A stretch of 64,000 nucleotides of DNA from Flavobacterium lacustre (lineage in GTDB: Bacteria > Bacteroidota > Bacteroidia > Flavobacteriales > Flavobacteriaceae): NCBI RefSeq assembly GCF_027474525.2, contig NZ_CP114882.2, forward strand, positions 744,001-808,000. Direction: 5' to 3'. Under the pieces are notes generated by a model. The model was not told the origin of the DNA and searched no databases. It saw nothing but the letters and a program-made list of their open reading frames with translations. This document shows, one piece after another, positions 28,461-37,702 of this stretch. The position numbers were made by a program, and so were the translations under genes. How positions within the stretch are numbered: position 1 is the first letter of the stretch; every line of letters starts with the position of its first letter.

Positions 28461-30461
28461 CTATTTATAACTACGAGTTACTAATTTAATGTTTTCAAAT
28501 ACCAATGGTTCTTTATGTAAAACCGCATCGCTAGGTTTTCCTTTATACTCCCATGCAGCAACATAAGCGAAATTCTCATCGTCACGTTGTGCCTCTCCTT
28601 CTTCTGATTGGTATTCTTCACGGAAGTGTCCTCCACAAGATTCATTACGGTGTAAAGCATCTTTGGCAAACAATTCTCCTAATTCAAGGAAATCAGCAAC
28701 ACGTCCTGCTTTCTCTAATTCCTGATTGAAACTATCAGCAGTTCCAGGAACTTTTACATCTTTATAAAACTCTTCACGTAAGGCAGCAATTTCTTCGATA
28801 GCCTCAGTTAATCCTTTAGCATTACGAGCCATCCCTACTTTATTCCACATGATTTTTCCTAATTTTTTATGGAAATAATCAACAGAATGTGTACCGTTGT
28901 TGTTGATGAATTTATCAATTTGGTCTTTTACTTTTTTCTCTGCTTCAACAAATTCAGGTAAATCCGTAGAAATTGTTCCTGTTTTAATATCTGGAGCTAA
29001 ATAATCACCAATAGTGTATGGCAATACAAAATATCCATCGGCTAAACCTTGCATCAATGCAGATGCACCTAATCTGTTGGCACCGTGATCCGAGAAGTTT
29101 GATTCTCCAATTGAGAAACAACCCGGAATTGTAGTTTGTAAGTTATAATCAACCCAAGTTCCTCCCATTGTGTAGTGAACCGCTGGATAAATCATCATTG
29201 GAGTTGTATATGGATCTTCATCAACGATTTTCTCATACATTTGGAACAAGTTACCATATTTATTCGCTACTACAGCAGCTCCTAATTTGATGATCAATTC
29301 CGCATCATTTGCATCTAATCCTTTGATATAAGCTTGTTCTTTACCGTAACGTTGTATCGCTGCAGCAAAATCCAAATAAACTGCTTCACCTGTTTTGTTT
29401 ACTCCAAAACCGGCATCACATCTTTCTTTAGCAGCACGAGATGCTACATCACGAGGCACTAAATTTCCAAAAGATGGATATCTTCTTTCCAAGTAATAAT
29501 CTCTTTCTGCTTCAGATAAATCAGCAGGTTTTTTCTTTCCTTCACGAATTGCTTTCGCATCTTCTAATTTTGCAGGAACCCAAATACGACCATCATTTCG
29601 CAAAGATTCCGACATCAACGTTAATTTTGATTGGTGATCTCCCGAAACAGGAATACAAGTTGGGTGAATTTGTGTATAACAAGGATTGGCGAAAAAAGCA
29701 CCTTTTTTATGAATTTTCCAAGCTGCAGTAGCATTACTTCCCATGGCGTAAGTAGAAAGGAAAAATACATTTCCGTAACCTCCAGAAGCGATAACTACAG
29801 CATGAGCAGAATGTCTTTCGATTTCACCAGTAACTAAGTTACGAGCAATAATACCTCTTGCTTTTCCGTCTACTAATACTAAATCCAGCATTTCGTGACG
29901 CGTATGTGATTTTATTTTTCCACGACCAATTTGACGGTTCATCGCAGAATAAGCACCTAATAATAATTGTTGTCCTGTTTGACCTTTTGCGTAGAATGTT
30001 CTCGCCACCAAAGTTCCTCCAAAAGAACGATTATCTAATAATCCACCATATTCACGTGCCAAAGGAACACCTTGCATCACGCATTGGTCAATGATATTAG
30101 TAGAAACTTCAGCCAAACGGTGAACGTTAGCTTCACGGGAACGATAATCTCCCCCTTTTATAGTATCATAAAACAAACGGAAAGTAGAATCCCCGTCGCC
30201 TTGATAATTTTTTGCCGCATTAATTCCCCCTTGAGCTGCAATAGAGTGTGCACGACGTGGAGAATCTTGAAAACAAAATGTTTTTACGTTATATCCTAAT
30301 TCTGCTAAAGTTGCCGCAGCAGAACCTCCAGCAAGTCCAGTCCCAACAACGATAATATCAATATTACGTTTGTTAGCAGGATTTACTAAATTAATATGAT
30401 CTTTATAATTTGTCCATTTGTCCGAAATTGGACCACTAGGAATTTTTGAATCTAATGCCAT
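28461..30461 (-). CDS. sdhA: Succinate dehydrogenase / fumarate reductase flavoprotein subunit
   Basis: The protein is 666 residues, the length of the Bacteroidota/epsilon-type enzyme. It has the FAD motif [18 protein letters not shown], the covalent-FAD region [14 protein letters not shown], the substrate and active-site region HPTCIP, and [10 protein letters not shown] near the C-terminal half. It oxidises succinate or reduces fumarate, with direction depending on the quinone. It is preceded by sdhC (gap 12 bp) and followed by sdhB. Confidence 0.98.
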   Translation of the reverse strand: MALDSKIPSGPISDKWTNYKDHINLVNPANKRNIDIIVVGTGLAGGSAAATLAELGYNVKTFCFQDSPRRAHSIAAQGGINAAKNYQGDGDSTFRLFYDTIKGGDYRSREANVHRLAEVSTNIIDQCVMQGVPLAREYGGLLDNRSFGGTLVARTFYAKGQTGQQLLLGAYSAMNRQIGRGKIKSHTRHEMLDLVLVDGKARGIIARNLVTGEIERHSAHAVVIASGGYGNVFFLSTYAMGSNATAAWKIHKKGAFFANPCYTQIHPTCIPVSGDHQSKLTLMSESLRNDGRIWVPAKLEDAKAIREGKKKPADLSEAERDYYLERRYPSFGNLVPRDVASRAAKERCDAGFGVNKTGEAVYLDFAAAIQRYGKEQAYIKGLDANDAELIIKLGAAVVANKYGNLFQMYEKIVDEDPYTTPMMIYPAVHYTMGGTWVDYNLQTTIPGCFSIGESNFSDHGANRLGASALMQGLADGYFVLPYTIGDYLAPDIKTGTISTDLPEFVEAEKKVKDQIDKFINNNGTHSVDYFHKKLGKIMWNKVGMARNAKGLTEAIEEIAALREEFYKDVKVPGTADSFNQELEKAGRVADFLELGELFAKDALHRNESCGGHFREEYQSEEGEAQRDDENFAYVAAWEYKGKPSDAVLHKEPLVFENIKLVTRSYK

Positions 30462-30473
30462 TATAATTGAATA

Positions 30474-31142
30474 TTAAATTTGATTAAAATGATGAAATAA
30501 TGCAATAAAAATAAAACCAAAAGGAACTACTATTGCAAAAGTATATCCTAATTTATGCAATGCTTTCGCATATTTGTTATCAAATCCTATTGATTGAAAA
30601 GAGGAATTGAAACCATGCCACAAGTGAACTGCCAACAACAAAAAGGCAACACAGTATAATCCTGTACGAACCGGACTTTCAAATTTGTGATTCAATTCAT
30701 GGAAATATCTTGTTTCTTCAACGGCATTTACATTCACATATTTATACATCATTTCAGCAAGCCAAAAATCATAAAAATGAAGCACCAAAAATGCCAAAAC
30801 AACTAATCCTGAAACAATCATGTTTCTAGATGCCCAAGAAGCATTTGCAGCTCCATTATACTTTGCATAGCCAATTGGCCTTGCGCTTCTGTTTTTTAAC
30901 TCTAAAACAAAACCCATAATAAAGTGAAAAATAACACCCGCGACCAAAATTGGCTGCATTATGAATTGAACCAGAAGATTGTACCCCATAAAATGGGACA
31001 TCACATTGAAAGTGTCAGCGCTGAACACCGAAGTCATGTTAATAAAAAAATGTAATGATAGAAACATAATCAAAAAAAGTCCCGAAAGTGCCATCGCAAC
31101 TTTTCTTGCAATGGATGACTTTAATAACGTAGATTTTGCCAT
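30474..31142 (-). CDS. sdhC: Succinate dehydrogenase cytochrome b subunit
   Basis: The protein is 222 residues with about five membrane helices. Candidate haem-ligand His residues include SLHFF, FHFIMGF, VLHFYDF and AVHLWHGF. A single cytochrome b subunit without a separate SdhD matches the type B complex (di-haem) used by this phylum and by epsilonproteobacteria. It is the first gene of the operon and has a well-spaced promoter upstream (31174-31204). Confidence 0.95.
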   Translation of the reverse strand: MAKSTLLKSSIARKVAMALSGLFLIMFLSLHFFINMTSVFSADTFNVMSHFMGYNLLVQFIMQPILVAGVIFHFIMGFVLELKNRSARPIGYAKYNGAANASWASRNMIVSGLVVLAFLVLHFYDFWLAEMMYKYVNVNAVEETRYFHELNHKFESPVRTGLYCVAFLLLAVHLWHGFNSSFQSIGFDNKYAKALHKLGYTFAIVVPFGFIFIALFHHFNQI

Positions 31143-31173
31143 AATAATTTGAATAAAATTTATAAAAGTTACG

Positions 31174-31204
31174 CAAAAATAATTGAATTACAGACAAACT
31201 ACAA
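31174..31204 (-). promoter_or_regulatory. Promoter of the sdh operon
   Basis: On the minus strand TTG (31204-31202), a 20-bp spacer and TATTTTTG (31181-31174) match the Bacteroidota -33/-7 consensus (TTG, about 19-20 bp, TAnnTTTG). The predicted start is about 25-30 bp before the sdhC ATG. Confidence 0.6.
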
Positions 31205-31227
31205 CCTTTTCGGAGCTATTTATAATC

Positions 31228-31271
31228 ATTTTAAAGTGTTTCAAAAAACAGATAAATAATCACTTTAAAAT
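31228..31271. repeat. Inverted repeat with long spacer
   Basis: ATTTTAAAGTG (31228-31238) and CACTTTAAAAT (31261-31271) are perfect 11-bp inverse complements with a 22-nt spacer. It lies just beyond the sdh promoter and could be an operator. Confidence 0.5.
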
Positions 31272-31365
31272 CAATAACTAACATATTAATTGCCTGCTAA
31301 TCAGTTAAACAAAATTAAAAAAAACCTTATTTTATACATTACGAATTCAGACAATTAGACAGCAA

Positions 31366-31408
31366 TTTTTAACTTAAAATTATTGAATCTATAATTTTAA
31401 GTTAAAAA
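31366..31408. repeat. Perfect 18-bp inverted repeat
   Basis: TTTTTAACTTAAAATTAT (31366-31383) and its exact inverse complement (31391-31408) flank a 7-nt loop. There is no GC core and no U-run after the stem on either strand, so it is not a standard terminator. It lies about 105 bp upstream of the HMG-CoA synthase start. Confidence 0.75.
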
Positions 31409-31512
31409 TCAATTATAATCCATAAAAATAAAAAAAATACAGTTTTTCCACATCGAAAAAAATTGTAATTAGGAAGCGGTATTTTAACTTTACAAGTTAA
31501 AAAAATTAAAAA

Positions 31513-32874
31513 ATGAAAACTGGAATTGACGCCATAACTTTTGATGTTGCCAAAATACATTTACCTATAAAAACTTTAGCAATTGCTAGAAATATTGAAC
31601 CCGAAAAATTAGAAAAAGGACTAGGGTTAATCAAAATGACTTTACCGGATACACATCAAGACACTGTTGTTTTTGGTGCAAATGCCTTAACCAAATTAAT
31701 TCAGGACAACAACATCAATTTAAATGAAATTGCAAGAATTTATGTTGGAACCGAAAGTGCCATTGACAATTCAAAACCAATCAGTTCGTTCTTAGTAGCA
31801 TTGATGGAACAAAAATTTGGTGAAAATATTTTATCAGAATGCGACGTAGTTGATTTCACATTTGCCTGTATCGGAGGCGTTGACGCCTTGCAGAACTGCA
31901 TTGATTTTATCACACTCAATCCAACAAAAAAAGCAATTGTTGTCACTACGGATTTTGCTAAATACGATTTAAATTCAACCGGAGAATACACTCAAGGAGC
32001 CGGAGCAGTTGCCATGCTGATAACTTCAAATCCTCAAATTATAGCTTTCGAAAACCATTGGGCCACAAGTACCAAAGGCGTTTTTGACTTCTTTAAACCC
32101 TACAGAACCATTTTAAAACAACAAATTACAGGAAGTACTACCAACGAATCTTGGTTTGAAAATTTAGAAAGCGAAGTTGAAATCCATAAAGACCAACCTG
32201 TTTTTGACGGTCAATACTCCAACCAATGTTACATGGACAGAACCAGAGATGCTTATTTTTCATTCAAAAAAATAAAAAATACAGCCGAAACCGTTTATGA
32301 GACTTGGGAAAGTATTGTGATGCATCTACCATATGCATTTCAAGGACGCCGAATGTTATCCGAAATTTATGCTTTAGACGCTTCCAATAAAATTATATCC
32401 GGAGATGAAAACGCAACAGAATATCAGAATAAATTAAAAGAAGTTAGCAAATCTGAGATCTATAGAGATTTTGTCACTCAAAAATTACAACCCGCCGAAA
32501 TCGCTTCTTCCTTAATTGGAAACCTATACACAGGTTCAATTTTCATGGGATTACTTTCGACCTTAGCTCATTTTTATGAAAATAAAATTGAAGTTTTCGA
32601 TAAGAAATTTGGATTCCTAGCCTACGGAAGCGGTTCTAAATCTAAAGTCTTTGAAGGAACAATTCAATCCGATTGGAAATCAGCCATTGCGAACGTAAAT
32701 CTATTTGAGACTTTGGAAAAAAGTAACGAAATTGATTTTGAAACTTACGAAAAACTACACAAAAAAGAACAAAAAGAATCCATTAAGGAACCGAAAAACG
32801 AATGGATTTTAGACCGAATTGAAACCGAAATTCCAAACTTATTGGGTGCGCGATATTATAAATGGATTGATTAA
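31513..32874 (+). CDS. mvaS: Hydroxymethylglutaryl-CoA synthase
   Basis: The protein is 453 residues. It condenses acetyl-CoA and acetoacetyl-CoA to HMG-CoA in the mevalonate pathway to isoprenoids. The catalytic Glu lies in VGTESAIDNSKP, the nucleophilic Cys in DFTFACIGGVDAL, and the catalytic His in HLPYAFQGRRM. Flavobacteria use the mevalonate pathway, which fits. It is longer than the about 390-residue Gram-positive enzyme and closer in size to eukaryotic HMG-CoA synthases. It is monocistronic and convergent with the XRE regulator. Confidence 0.93.
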   Translation: MKTGIDAITFDVAKIHLPIKTLAIARNIEPEKLEKGLGLIKMTLPDTHQDTVVFGANALTKLIQDNNINLNEIARIYVGTESAIDNSKPISSFLVALMEQKFGENILSECDVVDFTFACIGGVDALQNCIDFITLNPTKKAIVVTTDFAKYDLNSTGEYTQGAGAVAMLITSNPQIIAFENHWATSTKGVFDFFKPYRTILKQQITGSTTNESWFENLESEVEIHKDQPVFDGQYSNQCYMDRTRDAYFSFKKIKNTAETVYETWESIVMHLPYAFQGRRMLSEIYALDASNKIISGDENATEYQNKLKEVSKSEIYRDFVTQKLQPAEIASSLIGNLYTGSIFMGLLSTLAHFYENKIEVFDKKFGFLAYGSGSKSKVFEGTIQSDWKSAIANVNLFETLEKSNEIDFETYEKLHKKEQKESIKEPKNEWILDRIETEIPNLLGARYYKWID

Positions 32875-32906
32875 ATCTATTTTTTGTTTAACGTTAAATT
32901 ATTTTC

Positions 32907-32948
32907 TAGCCCTGAATTACAAAATCAAAATGATGTAAGTCAGGGCTA
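32907..32948. other. Hairpin between convergent mvaS and the XRE regulator
   Basis: TAGCCCTGA-a-TTAC pairs with GTAA-g-TCAGGGCTA (13 bp with one mismatch, 14-nt loop). It lacks a clear U-run on either side. Its position between two stops suggests it still limits read-through, but this is weak. Confidence 0.45.
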
Positions 32949-32952
32949 AAAT

Positions 32953-34434
32953 TCAACTAAATTTCGCCATGTATTGTTGAACGATTAAATCCGTATTCTC
33001 ATTTCTGGCTTTTTGTTCTAATTGAGTTGGCGCAGAAGCTCTTTCTTGACAATTTTTTACCGCACACGTTTCACAAGTCACACCTACAACTTGTTTTTGC
33101 AACGCAGGTGTGTCAATAAACTTAAATTTCTTCTTCATACTTGGCGTAATCAAAATACCAACAGACATACTCCTTAGATGATCCTTTTTGAACGGATCCG
33201 GAGTTGCCGATGAAAAAACTAAATACTCGTTACTGCTATTTTCATAACGAGATATTTGCGCGTCAAAAAAATGAGGTTTCTTTTGCGCTATCGATTCTAC
33301 AATTGTTTTTACAGAAACCCATCTTCGACAATAATGCTCATTCATTTCATTGGCGTGCGGCTCTTGCTGATTAGTGATGTGCAATTCTTTTTTTATTTGA
33401 TAGGTATCCGCACCAATTTTATGGGACAAGCGAAGAAAAAAGAGGTTTTTCAATTGAAAATCTTTCGGCAAAATATTAGTTAATCGCTGGTAAAATGATT
33501 CCGGTGAAACATTAAATTTACCCATTAATTGAATCATTTCTTGTGGCTTTGGATCTGTTTTCAATAAAAATAAATTCAGCTCATCAATCAATTGCTGCCT
33601 AGGAATAAGTAACGCTCCCGCAAAATATGATGCGTAAAAATTATTGAGGACTTGATCAAAATTATCGAATTTTATCCAACTAAAAGTATACAAACGTTCC
33701 GTTATTTCGAGATAATTATACGCAATTTCTTTGGCCAAGATAAATGCTTTTTGAGGCGCATCAATTTCCGTTGACAGCAATAATGTTTTACTCTTCGGCA
33801 CAAATATCGATCTCAAGTCACCTAATTGTTCTTGCTCCGAAAAAACAATTTCTTTGATCGTATATCCGTACTCTTCTATTAAAATCGCACTCAACTCCTC
33901 TAAAGAAATTTTAGATTCGATATCTACATGAAAAGCTTTCGAAAACTGCAATACTTTTTCTTCTAAATCTTCAAAATAATTATTATGCGCTTCTTGATAC
34001 GAACGCAATGCCGCTAAGAAAAAACTTTCCCGGGTCAAATTATAATGCTGAGCAATTTCGATTATGGTACTAATAAACGCATTGACTTTGGCAGGTGCGT
34101 TTGCAATAATATCAATCAAGTCATTTTCTTGAATCCCGAAAATATCCAAAGGAATCTCTTTTAAAATACCTGATTTCAAAATTTCACCTATTGGAGCCAG
34201 ATTATTATCTAGTTTCAAAGAGACCATGTGATCGTAAGAAACCTCTAATTTTTCGGCCAAAAGAATAATTTTATCTGTTTTTGGATATTTTTTTCCTTTT
34301 TCAATTTCGTTTAAATACGATTTTGATAGATCCGTTATTTTGGCTAAGCCAAATAGAGACAAATTCTTGTTTGTCCTGGCCTGCTTGAGTTTGAGGCCGA
34401 AAATTAACTTGATATAATCCTTTTCTATGTTCAT
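32953..34434 (-). CDS. XRE/IrrE-like transcriptional regulator (short-chain acyl-CoA regulator type)
   Basis: From ATG 34434 the protein is 493 residues. It starts with an XRE helix-turn-helix (LKQARTNKNLSLFGLAKITDLSKSYLNEIEKGKKYP split around residues 13-48). An IrrE/ImmA-like middle region follows, and a C-terminal domain with CETCAVKNC. The metalloprotease HEXXH is replaced by AKEIAYNYL, so the protease core looks inactive. This is the RamB/MccR-like layout, in which C-terminal domains sense acyl-CoA. It is divergent from aceB-aceA. RamB controls glyoxylate genes in actinobacteria, so a similar role is likely here. The frame is open 12 codons further upstream but MNIEKDYI is the natural start. 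Confidence 0.88.
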   Translation of the reverse strand: MNIEKDYIKLIFGLKLKQARTNKNLSLFGLAKITDLSKSYLNEIEKGKKYPKTDKIILLAEKLEVSYDHMVSLKLDNNLAPIGEILKSGILKEIPLDIFGIQENDLIDIIANAPAKVNAFISTIIEIAQHYNLTRESFFLAALRSYQEAHNNYFEDLEEKVLQFSKAFHVDIESKISLEELSAILIEEYGYTIKEIVFSEQEQLGDLRSIFVPKSKTLLLSTEIDAPQKAFILAKEIAYNYLEITERLYTFSWIKFDNFDQVLNNFYASYFAGALLIPRQQLIDELNLFLLKTDPKPQEMIQLMGKFNVSPESFYQRLTNILPKDFQLKNLFFLRLSHKIGADTYQIKKELHITNQQEPHANEMNEHYCRRWVSVKTIVESIAQKKPHFFDAQISRYENSSNEYLVFSSATPDPFKKDHLRSMSVGILITPSMKKKFKFIDTPALQKQVVGVTCETCAVKNCQERASAPTQLEQKARNENTDLIVQQYMAKFS

Positions 34435-34490
34435 GTCATCAAATATAAGAATAAAAAATAAAATCCACAAAAAATATTTTTTTAACTTTT

Positions 34491-34533
34491 AGCGTACGTT
34501 CGCTTGTTTTGTAAAAAACTTTTTGTACTATTG
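34491..34533 (+). promoter_or_regulatory. Candidate aceB promoter with adjacent imperfect palindrome
   Basis: AGCGTACGTTCGCT (34491-34504) is an imperfect palindrome (one pair of opposed positions mismatches). It abuts TTG at 34504-34506, followed after 19 bp by TACTATTG (34526-34533), one base off TAnnTTTG. A repressor at the palindrome would overlap the -33 element. The operator role is inferred. Confidence 0.45.
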
Positions 34534-34597
34534 CAGTGTTAAACAATCACATATCGTTAACAAAAATCATTTATTGTTAAATTAAATACGTTGTAAA

Positions 34598-36199
34598 ATG
34601 GATTTTAAAGAATTATACTCGACAAAATTGTTAAATTTTTTAGAAGAAACTACTGAACAGTATCCTGAAATCTTAACTGATGAAGCCATGACTTTTTTGT
34701 CTTTACTTCATGAAAATTTCAACGAAAAAAGGCTTGCCCTTTTAGAAGAGCGAAAAAAACAACAAGCCTTATTTGACGATGGTGCATTACCTTCATTTCC
34801 AACTGAAACTAAAAGTATCAGAGAAAGCAATTGGATGGCATCATCAACTCCAAAAGACCTACAAGACCGAAGAGTTGAAATAACAGGACCCGTCGACAGA
34901 AAAATGGTAATCAACGCCTTAAATTCTGGTGCCAAAACATTTATGGCTGATTTTGAAGACAGCACATCGCCAACATGGAGCAATCTAATGGAAGGCCAAC
35001 AAAATCTAAAAGACGCAGTCAACAAAACCATCACCTTAGATGATCCATTAAAAAATAACAAATACGCACTCAATAAAGACACAGCAGTTTTAATTGTCAG
35101 ACCCCGAGGATTGCATCTTAATGAAAAACATCTGTTGATGGACAATCAGGAAGCATCAGGATCGCTAGTTGATTTCGGGCTGTACGCTTTTCATAATTAC
35201 AAAAAACTGATTCATGACGGCACGGCTCCCTATTTCTATATTCCAAAATTAGAACACTATTTAGAAGCCCGATGGTGGAACGAAGTGTTTGAATTTTCAC
35301 AGGAATATTTAGGGATAACCAATGGCACTTTTAAAGCAACCGTTTTAATAGAAACGATAACTGCCAGTTTTCAATTGGATGAAATCATCTTTGAGTTAAA
35401 AGAACATATTGTTGGTTTGAACTGCGGAAGATGGGACTATATTTTCTCGTACATCAAAAAATTACGAAAAAACCCAGATTTTATAGTCCCAAATAGAGAT
35501 CAGGTAACAATGACTTCTCCATTTATGAGCGCTTATTCACAACTGGTTATTCAACGGTGTCACAAACGAAATATTCATGCGATTGGAGGAATGGCAGCAC
35601 AAATTCCGATAAAAAACAATGATGAGGCCAACACAATAGCATTCAACAAAGTAATAGCTGACAAAGAAAGAGAGGCAAAAAACGGACATGACGGAACCTG
35701 GGTTGCACATCCGGATTTAGTCCCAATTGCAATGAAAGTATTTGACAAATACATGCCTTCTAAAAATCAGATTTATCTAAAAAGAGAAGATGTACAAGTA
35801 ACCGAAGCCGATTTACTTGAAGTTCCTGAAGGCACAATTACCGTAGAAGGCATTAGAAAAAATATAAACGTTTCTATACTGTATCTCGCTTCATGGTTAA
35901 ACGGACAGGGCGCAGCAGCAATTCATCATTTGATGGAAGACGCAGCAACAGCCGAAATCTCAAGATCACAATTGTGGCAATGGTTACAAAACAAAGTAAC
36001 ATTAGACAACGGAAAAGTGCTAACCGAAAAATACTATCATCGCTTAACTATTGAAGAATTCGAGAAAATAAGAAATTTAGTTGGCGACAAAAACCATGAG
36101 AAAGGAAAATACAAATTGGCCGAACAACTACTGGATATTTTAGTCGTAAATCAAAATTTCATAGAATTTCTAACCATACCGGGATACAAATACATTTAA
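34598..36199 (+). CDS. aceB: Malate synthase A
   Basis: The protein is 533 residues, the size of the A isoform. It condenses glyoxylate with acetyl-CoA to malate. Visible features are ITGPVDRKMVINALNSGA, MADFEDSTSPTW, VRPRGLH, VLIETITASFQLDEI, GLNCGRWDY and GGMAAQIPI. The catalytic Asp region lies in HLMEDAATAEISRSQLWQW. It precedes aceA by 24 bp and both are divergent from the XRE/IrrE regulator. Confidence 0.97.
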   Translation: MDFKELYSTKLLNFLEETTEQYPEILTDEAMTFLSLLHENFNEKRLALLEERKKQQALFDDGALPSFPTETKSIRESNWMASSTPKDLQDRRVEITGPVDRKMVINALNSGAKTFMADFEDSTSPTWSNLMEGQQNLKDAVNKTITLDDPLKNNKYALNKDTAVLIVRPRGLHLNEKHLLMDNQEASGSLVDFGLYAFHNYKKLIHDGTAPYFYIPKLEHYLEARWWNEVFEFSQEYLGITNGTFKATVLIETITASFQLDEIIFELKEHIVGLNCGRWDYIFSYIKKLRKNPDFIVPNRDQVTMTSPFMSAYSQLVIQRCHKRNIHAIGGMAAQIPIKNNDEANTIAFNKVIADKEREAKNGHDGTWVAHPDLVPIAMKVFDKYMPSKNQIYLKREDVQVTEADLLEVPEGTITVEGIRKNINVSILYLASWLNGQGAAAIHHLMEDAATAEISRSQLWQWLQNKVTLDNGKVLTEKYYHRLTIEEFEKIRNLVGDKNHEKGKYKLAEQLLDILVVNQNFIEFLTIPGYKYI

Positions 36200-36223
36200 A
36201 AAAACCACAAAAAAAAATAGATT

Positions 36224-37504
36224 ATGAAAACTACAGAAACAAGAATTCAAGAATTAGTTACCGACTGGATTACAAACCCAAGATGGAAAGGCATCGAACG
36301 TCCTTATACAGCGGAAGAAGTGGTAAAACTTCAAGGTTCTTATCAAATAGAACATAGCATAGCAAAAATTGGCGCTAATAAATTGTGGAACAAACTGAAT
36401 GCACAGGATTTTGTAGCCGGACTTGGCGCACTTACCGGAAACCAAGCTATTCAGGAAGTAGAAGCAGGTTTAGAAGCCATTTATTTAAGTGGATGGCAAG
36501 TTGCTGCAGACGCCAATGTTGCCGGAGAAATGTATCCTGACCAATCATTATATCCTGCAAACAGCGTTCCATTGGTTGTAAAACGAATTAATAATGCGCT
36601 TTTGAGAGCAGATCAAATTCAAATTGTAAACGGAACAGCTGACAAAAAAGATTATTTAGTTCCAATTGTAGCAGATGCCGAAGCTGGTTTTGGCGGTAAT
36701 CTGAATGCATTTGAATTAATGAAATCAATGATTGAAGCCGGTGCGGCAGGAGTACACTTTGAAGACCAATTAAGTTCTGCAAAAAAATGTGGACACTTGG
36801 GAGGAAAAGTATTAGTTCCTACGCAAGAAGCCATCAACAAACTAATTGCTGCAAGATTAGCTGCTGATGTTATGGGAACTCCAACACTTGTTGTTGCTCG
36901 TACAGATGCAGATGCAGCCAACCTATTAACTAGTGATATTGATCCAAGAGATGCTAAATTCATCACAGGAGAAAAAACAGGAGAAGGATTCTTCTATGTA
37001 AATTGCGGAGTAGAGCAAGGAATTGACCGAGGATTGAGTTACGCTCCTTATGCCGATTTGATTTGGATGGAAACCAGTAATCCGGATTTAGAATATGCAA
37101 AACGTTTTGCCGAAGGAATACACGCCAAATTTCCAGGAAAAATGTTAGCTTATAACTGTTCTCCTTCTTTCAACTGGGCTGCAAAATTATCAGTTGCGCA
37201 AATGGAAACATTCAGAGAAGATCTTGCCGCTATGGGATATAAATTTCAATTCATCACCTTGGCTGGATTCCATGCCTTAAACACAAGCATGTTTGAGCTA
37301 TCTATGGCTTACAAAGAAAGAGGAATGGCAGGCTACTCTGAATTACAAGAAAGAGAATTCGCTTTGCAAAAACACGGATTCAAAGCAGTAAAACATCAAG
37401 GTTTTGTAGGAACATCCTATTTTGATGCTGTACAAAATACAGTTACAACAGGAAAAAATTCTACAACAGCCATGAAAGATTCAACAGAAACAGCACAGTT
37501 TTAA
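36224..37504 (+). CDS. aceA: Isocitrate lyase
   Basis: The protein is 426 residues. It splits isocitrate to succinate and glyoxylate for growth on acetate or fatty acids. The signature KKCGHLGGK contains the catalytic Cys, and [19 protein letters not shown] and VARTDADAA carry metal and substrate ligands. [17 protein letters not shown] ([16 protein letters not shown]) is present. It is the second gene of the aceBA operon and is followed by a strong terminator. Confidence 0.98.
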   Translation: MKTTETRIQELVTDWITNPRWKGIERPYTAEEVVKLQGSYQIEHSIAKIGANKLWNKLNAQDFVAGLGALTGNQAIQEVEAGLEAIYLSGWQVAADANVAGEMYPDQSLYPANSVPLVVKRINNALLRADQIQIVNGTADKKDYLVPIVADAEAGFGGNLNAFELMKSMIEAGAAGVHFEDQLSSAKKCGHLGGKVLVPTQEAINKLIAARLAADVMGTPTLVVARTDADAANLLTSDIDPRDAKFITGEKTGEGFFYVNCGVEQGIDRGLSYAPYADLIWMETSNPDLEYAKRFAEGIHAKFPGKMLAYNCSPSFNWAAKLSVAQMETFREDLAAMGYKFQFITLAGFHALNTSMFELSMAYKERGMAGYSELQEREFALQKHGFKAVKHQGFVGTSYFDAVQNTVTTGKNSTTAMKDSTETAQF

Positions 37505-37529
37505 GAAACCTGTTGCTTCATAAAAGCAT

Positions 37530-37585
37530 CCTTTACAGAAATTCAATTGCCATTAATTTGAATTTCTGTAAAGGGTACTTTTTTA
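37530..37585 (+). terminator. Terminator of aceBA
   Basis: CCTTTACAGAAATTCAA and its perfect 17-bp inverse complement surround an 11-nt loop. They are followed by GTAC and a T-run. Confidence 0.85.
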
Positions 37586-37666
37586 TTAAAATAAAGTCAG
37601 TCTTTTCTTTTAATGACGAAATTGCAGATATAAGTTAAATTCATAACAAAAACGATTTAAACTTCT

Positions 37667-37674
37667 TATTTTTG
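37667..37674 (+). promoter_or_regulatory. -7 element of the aminopeptidase P gene
   Basis: TATTTTTG matches TAnnTTTG exactly and lies 28 bp before the start codon. No -33 TTG is evident at the usual spacing. Confidence 0.4.
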
Positions 37675-37702
37675 AATATTCAAAGTATAAAAACGAATTG
37701 TT

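Larger units (their letters stand above)
31205..31512. other. Divergent intergenic region between sdhC and HMG-CoA synthase
   Basis: About 300 bp with no ORF. It contains two inverted repeats, at 31228-31271 and 31366-31408, described separately. No other structure was seen. Confidence 0.5.

Noticed and set aside
32907..32948. Terminator call for the mvaS/XRE convergent hairpin
   Set aside because: The stem is good but there is no U-run on either side, so it is listed only as a hairpin.
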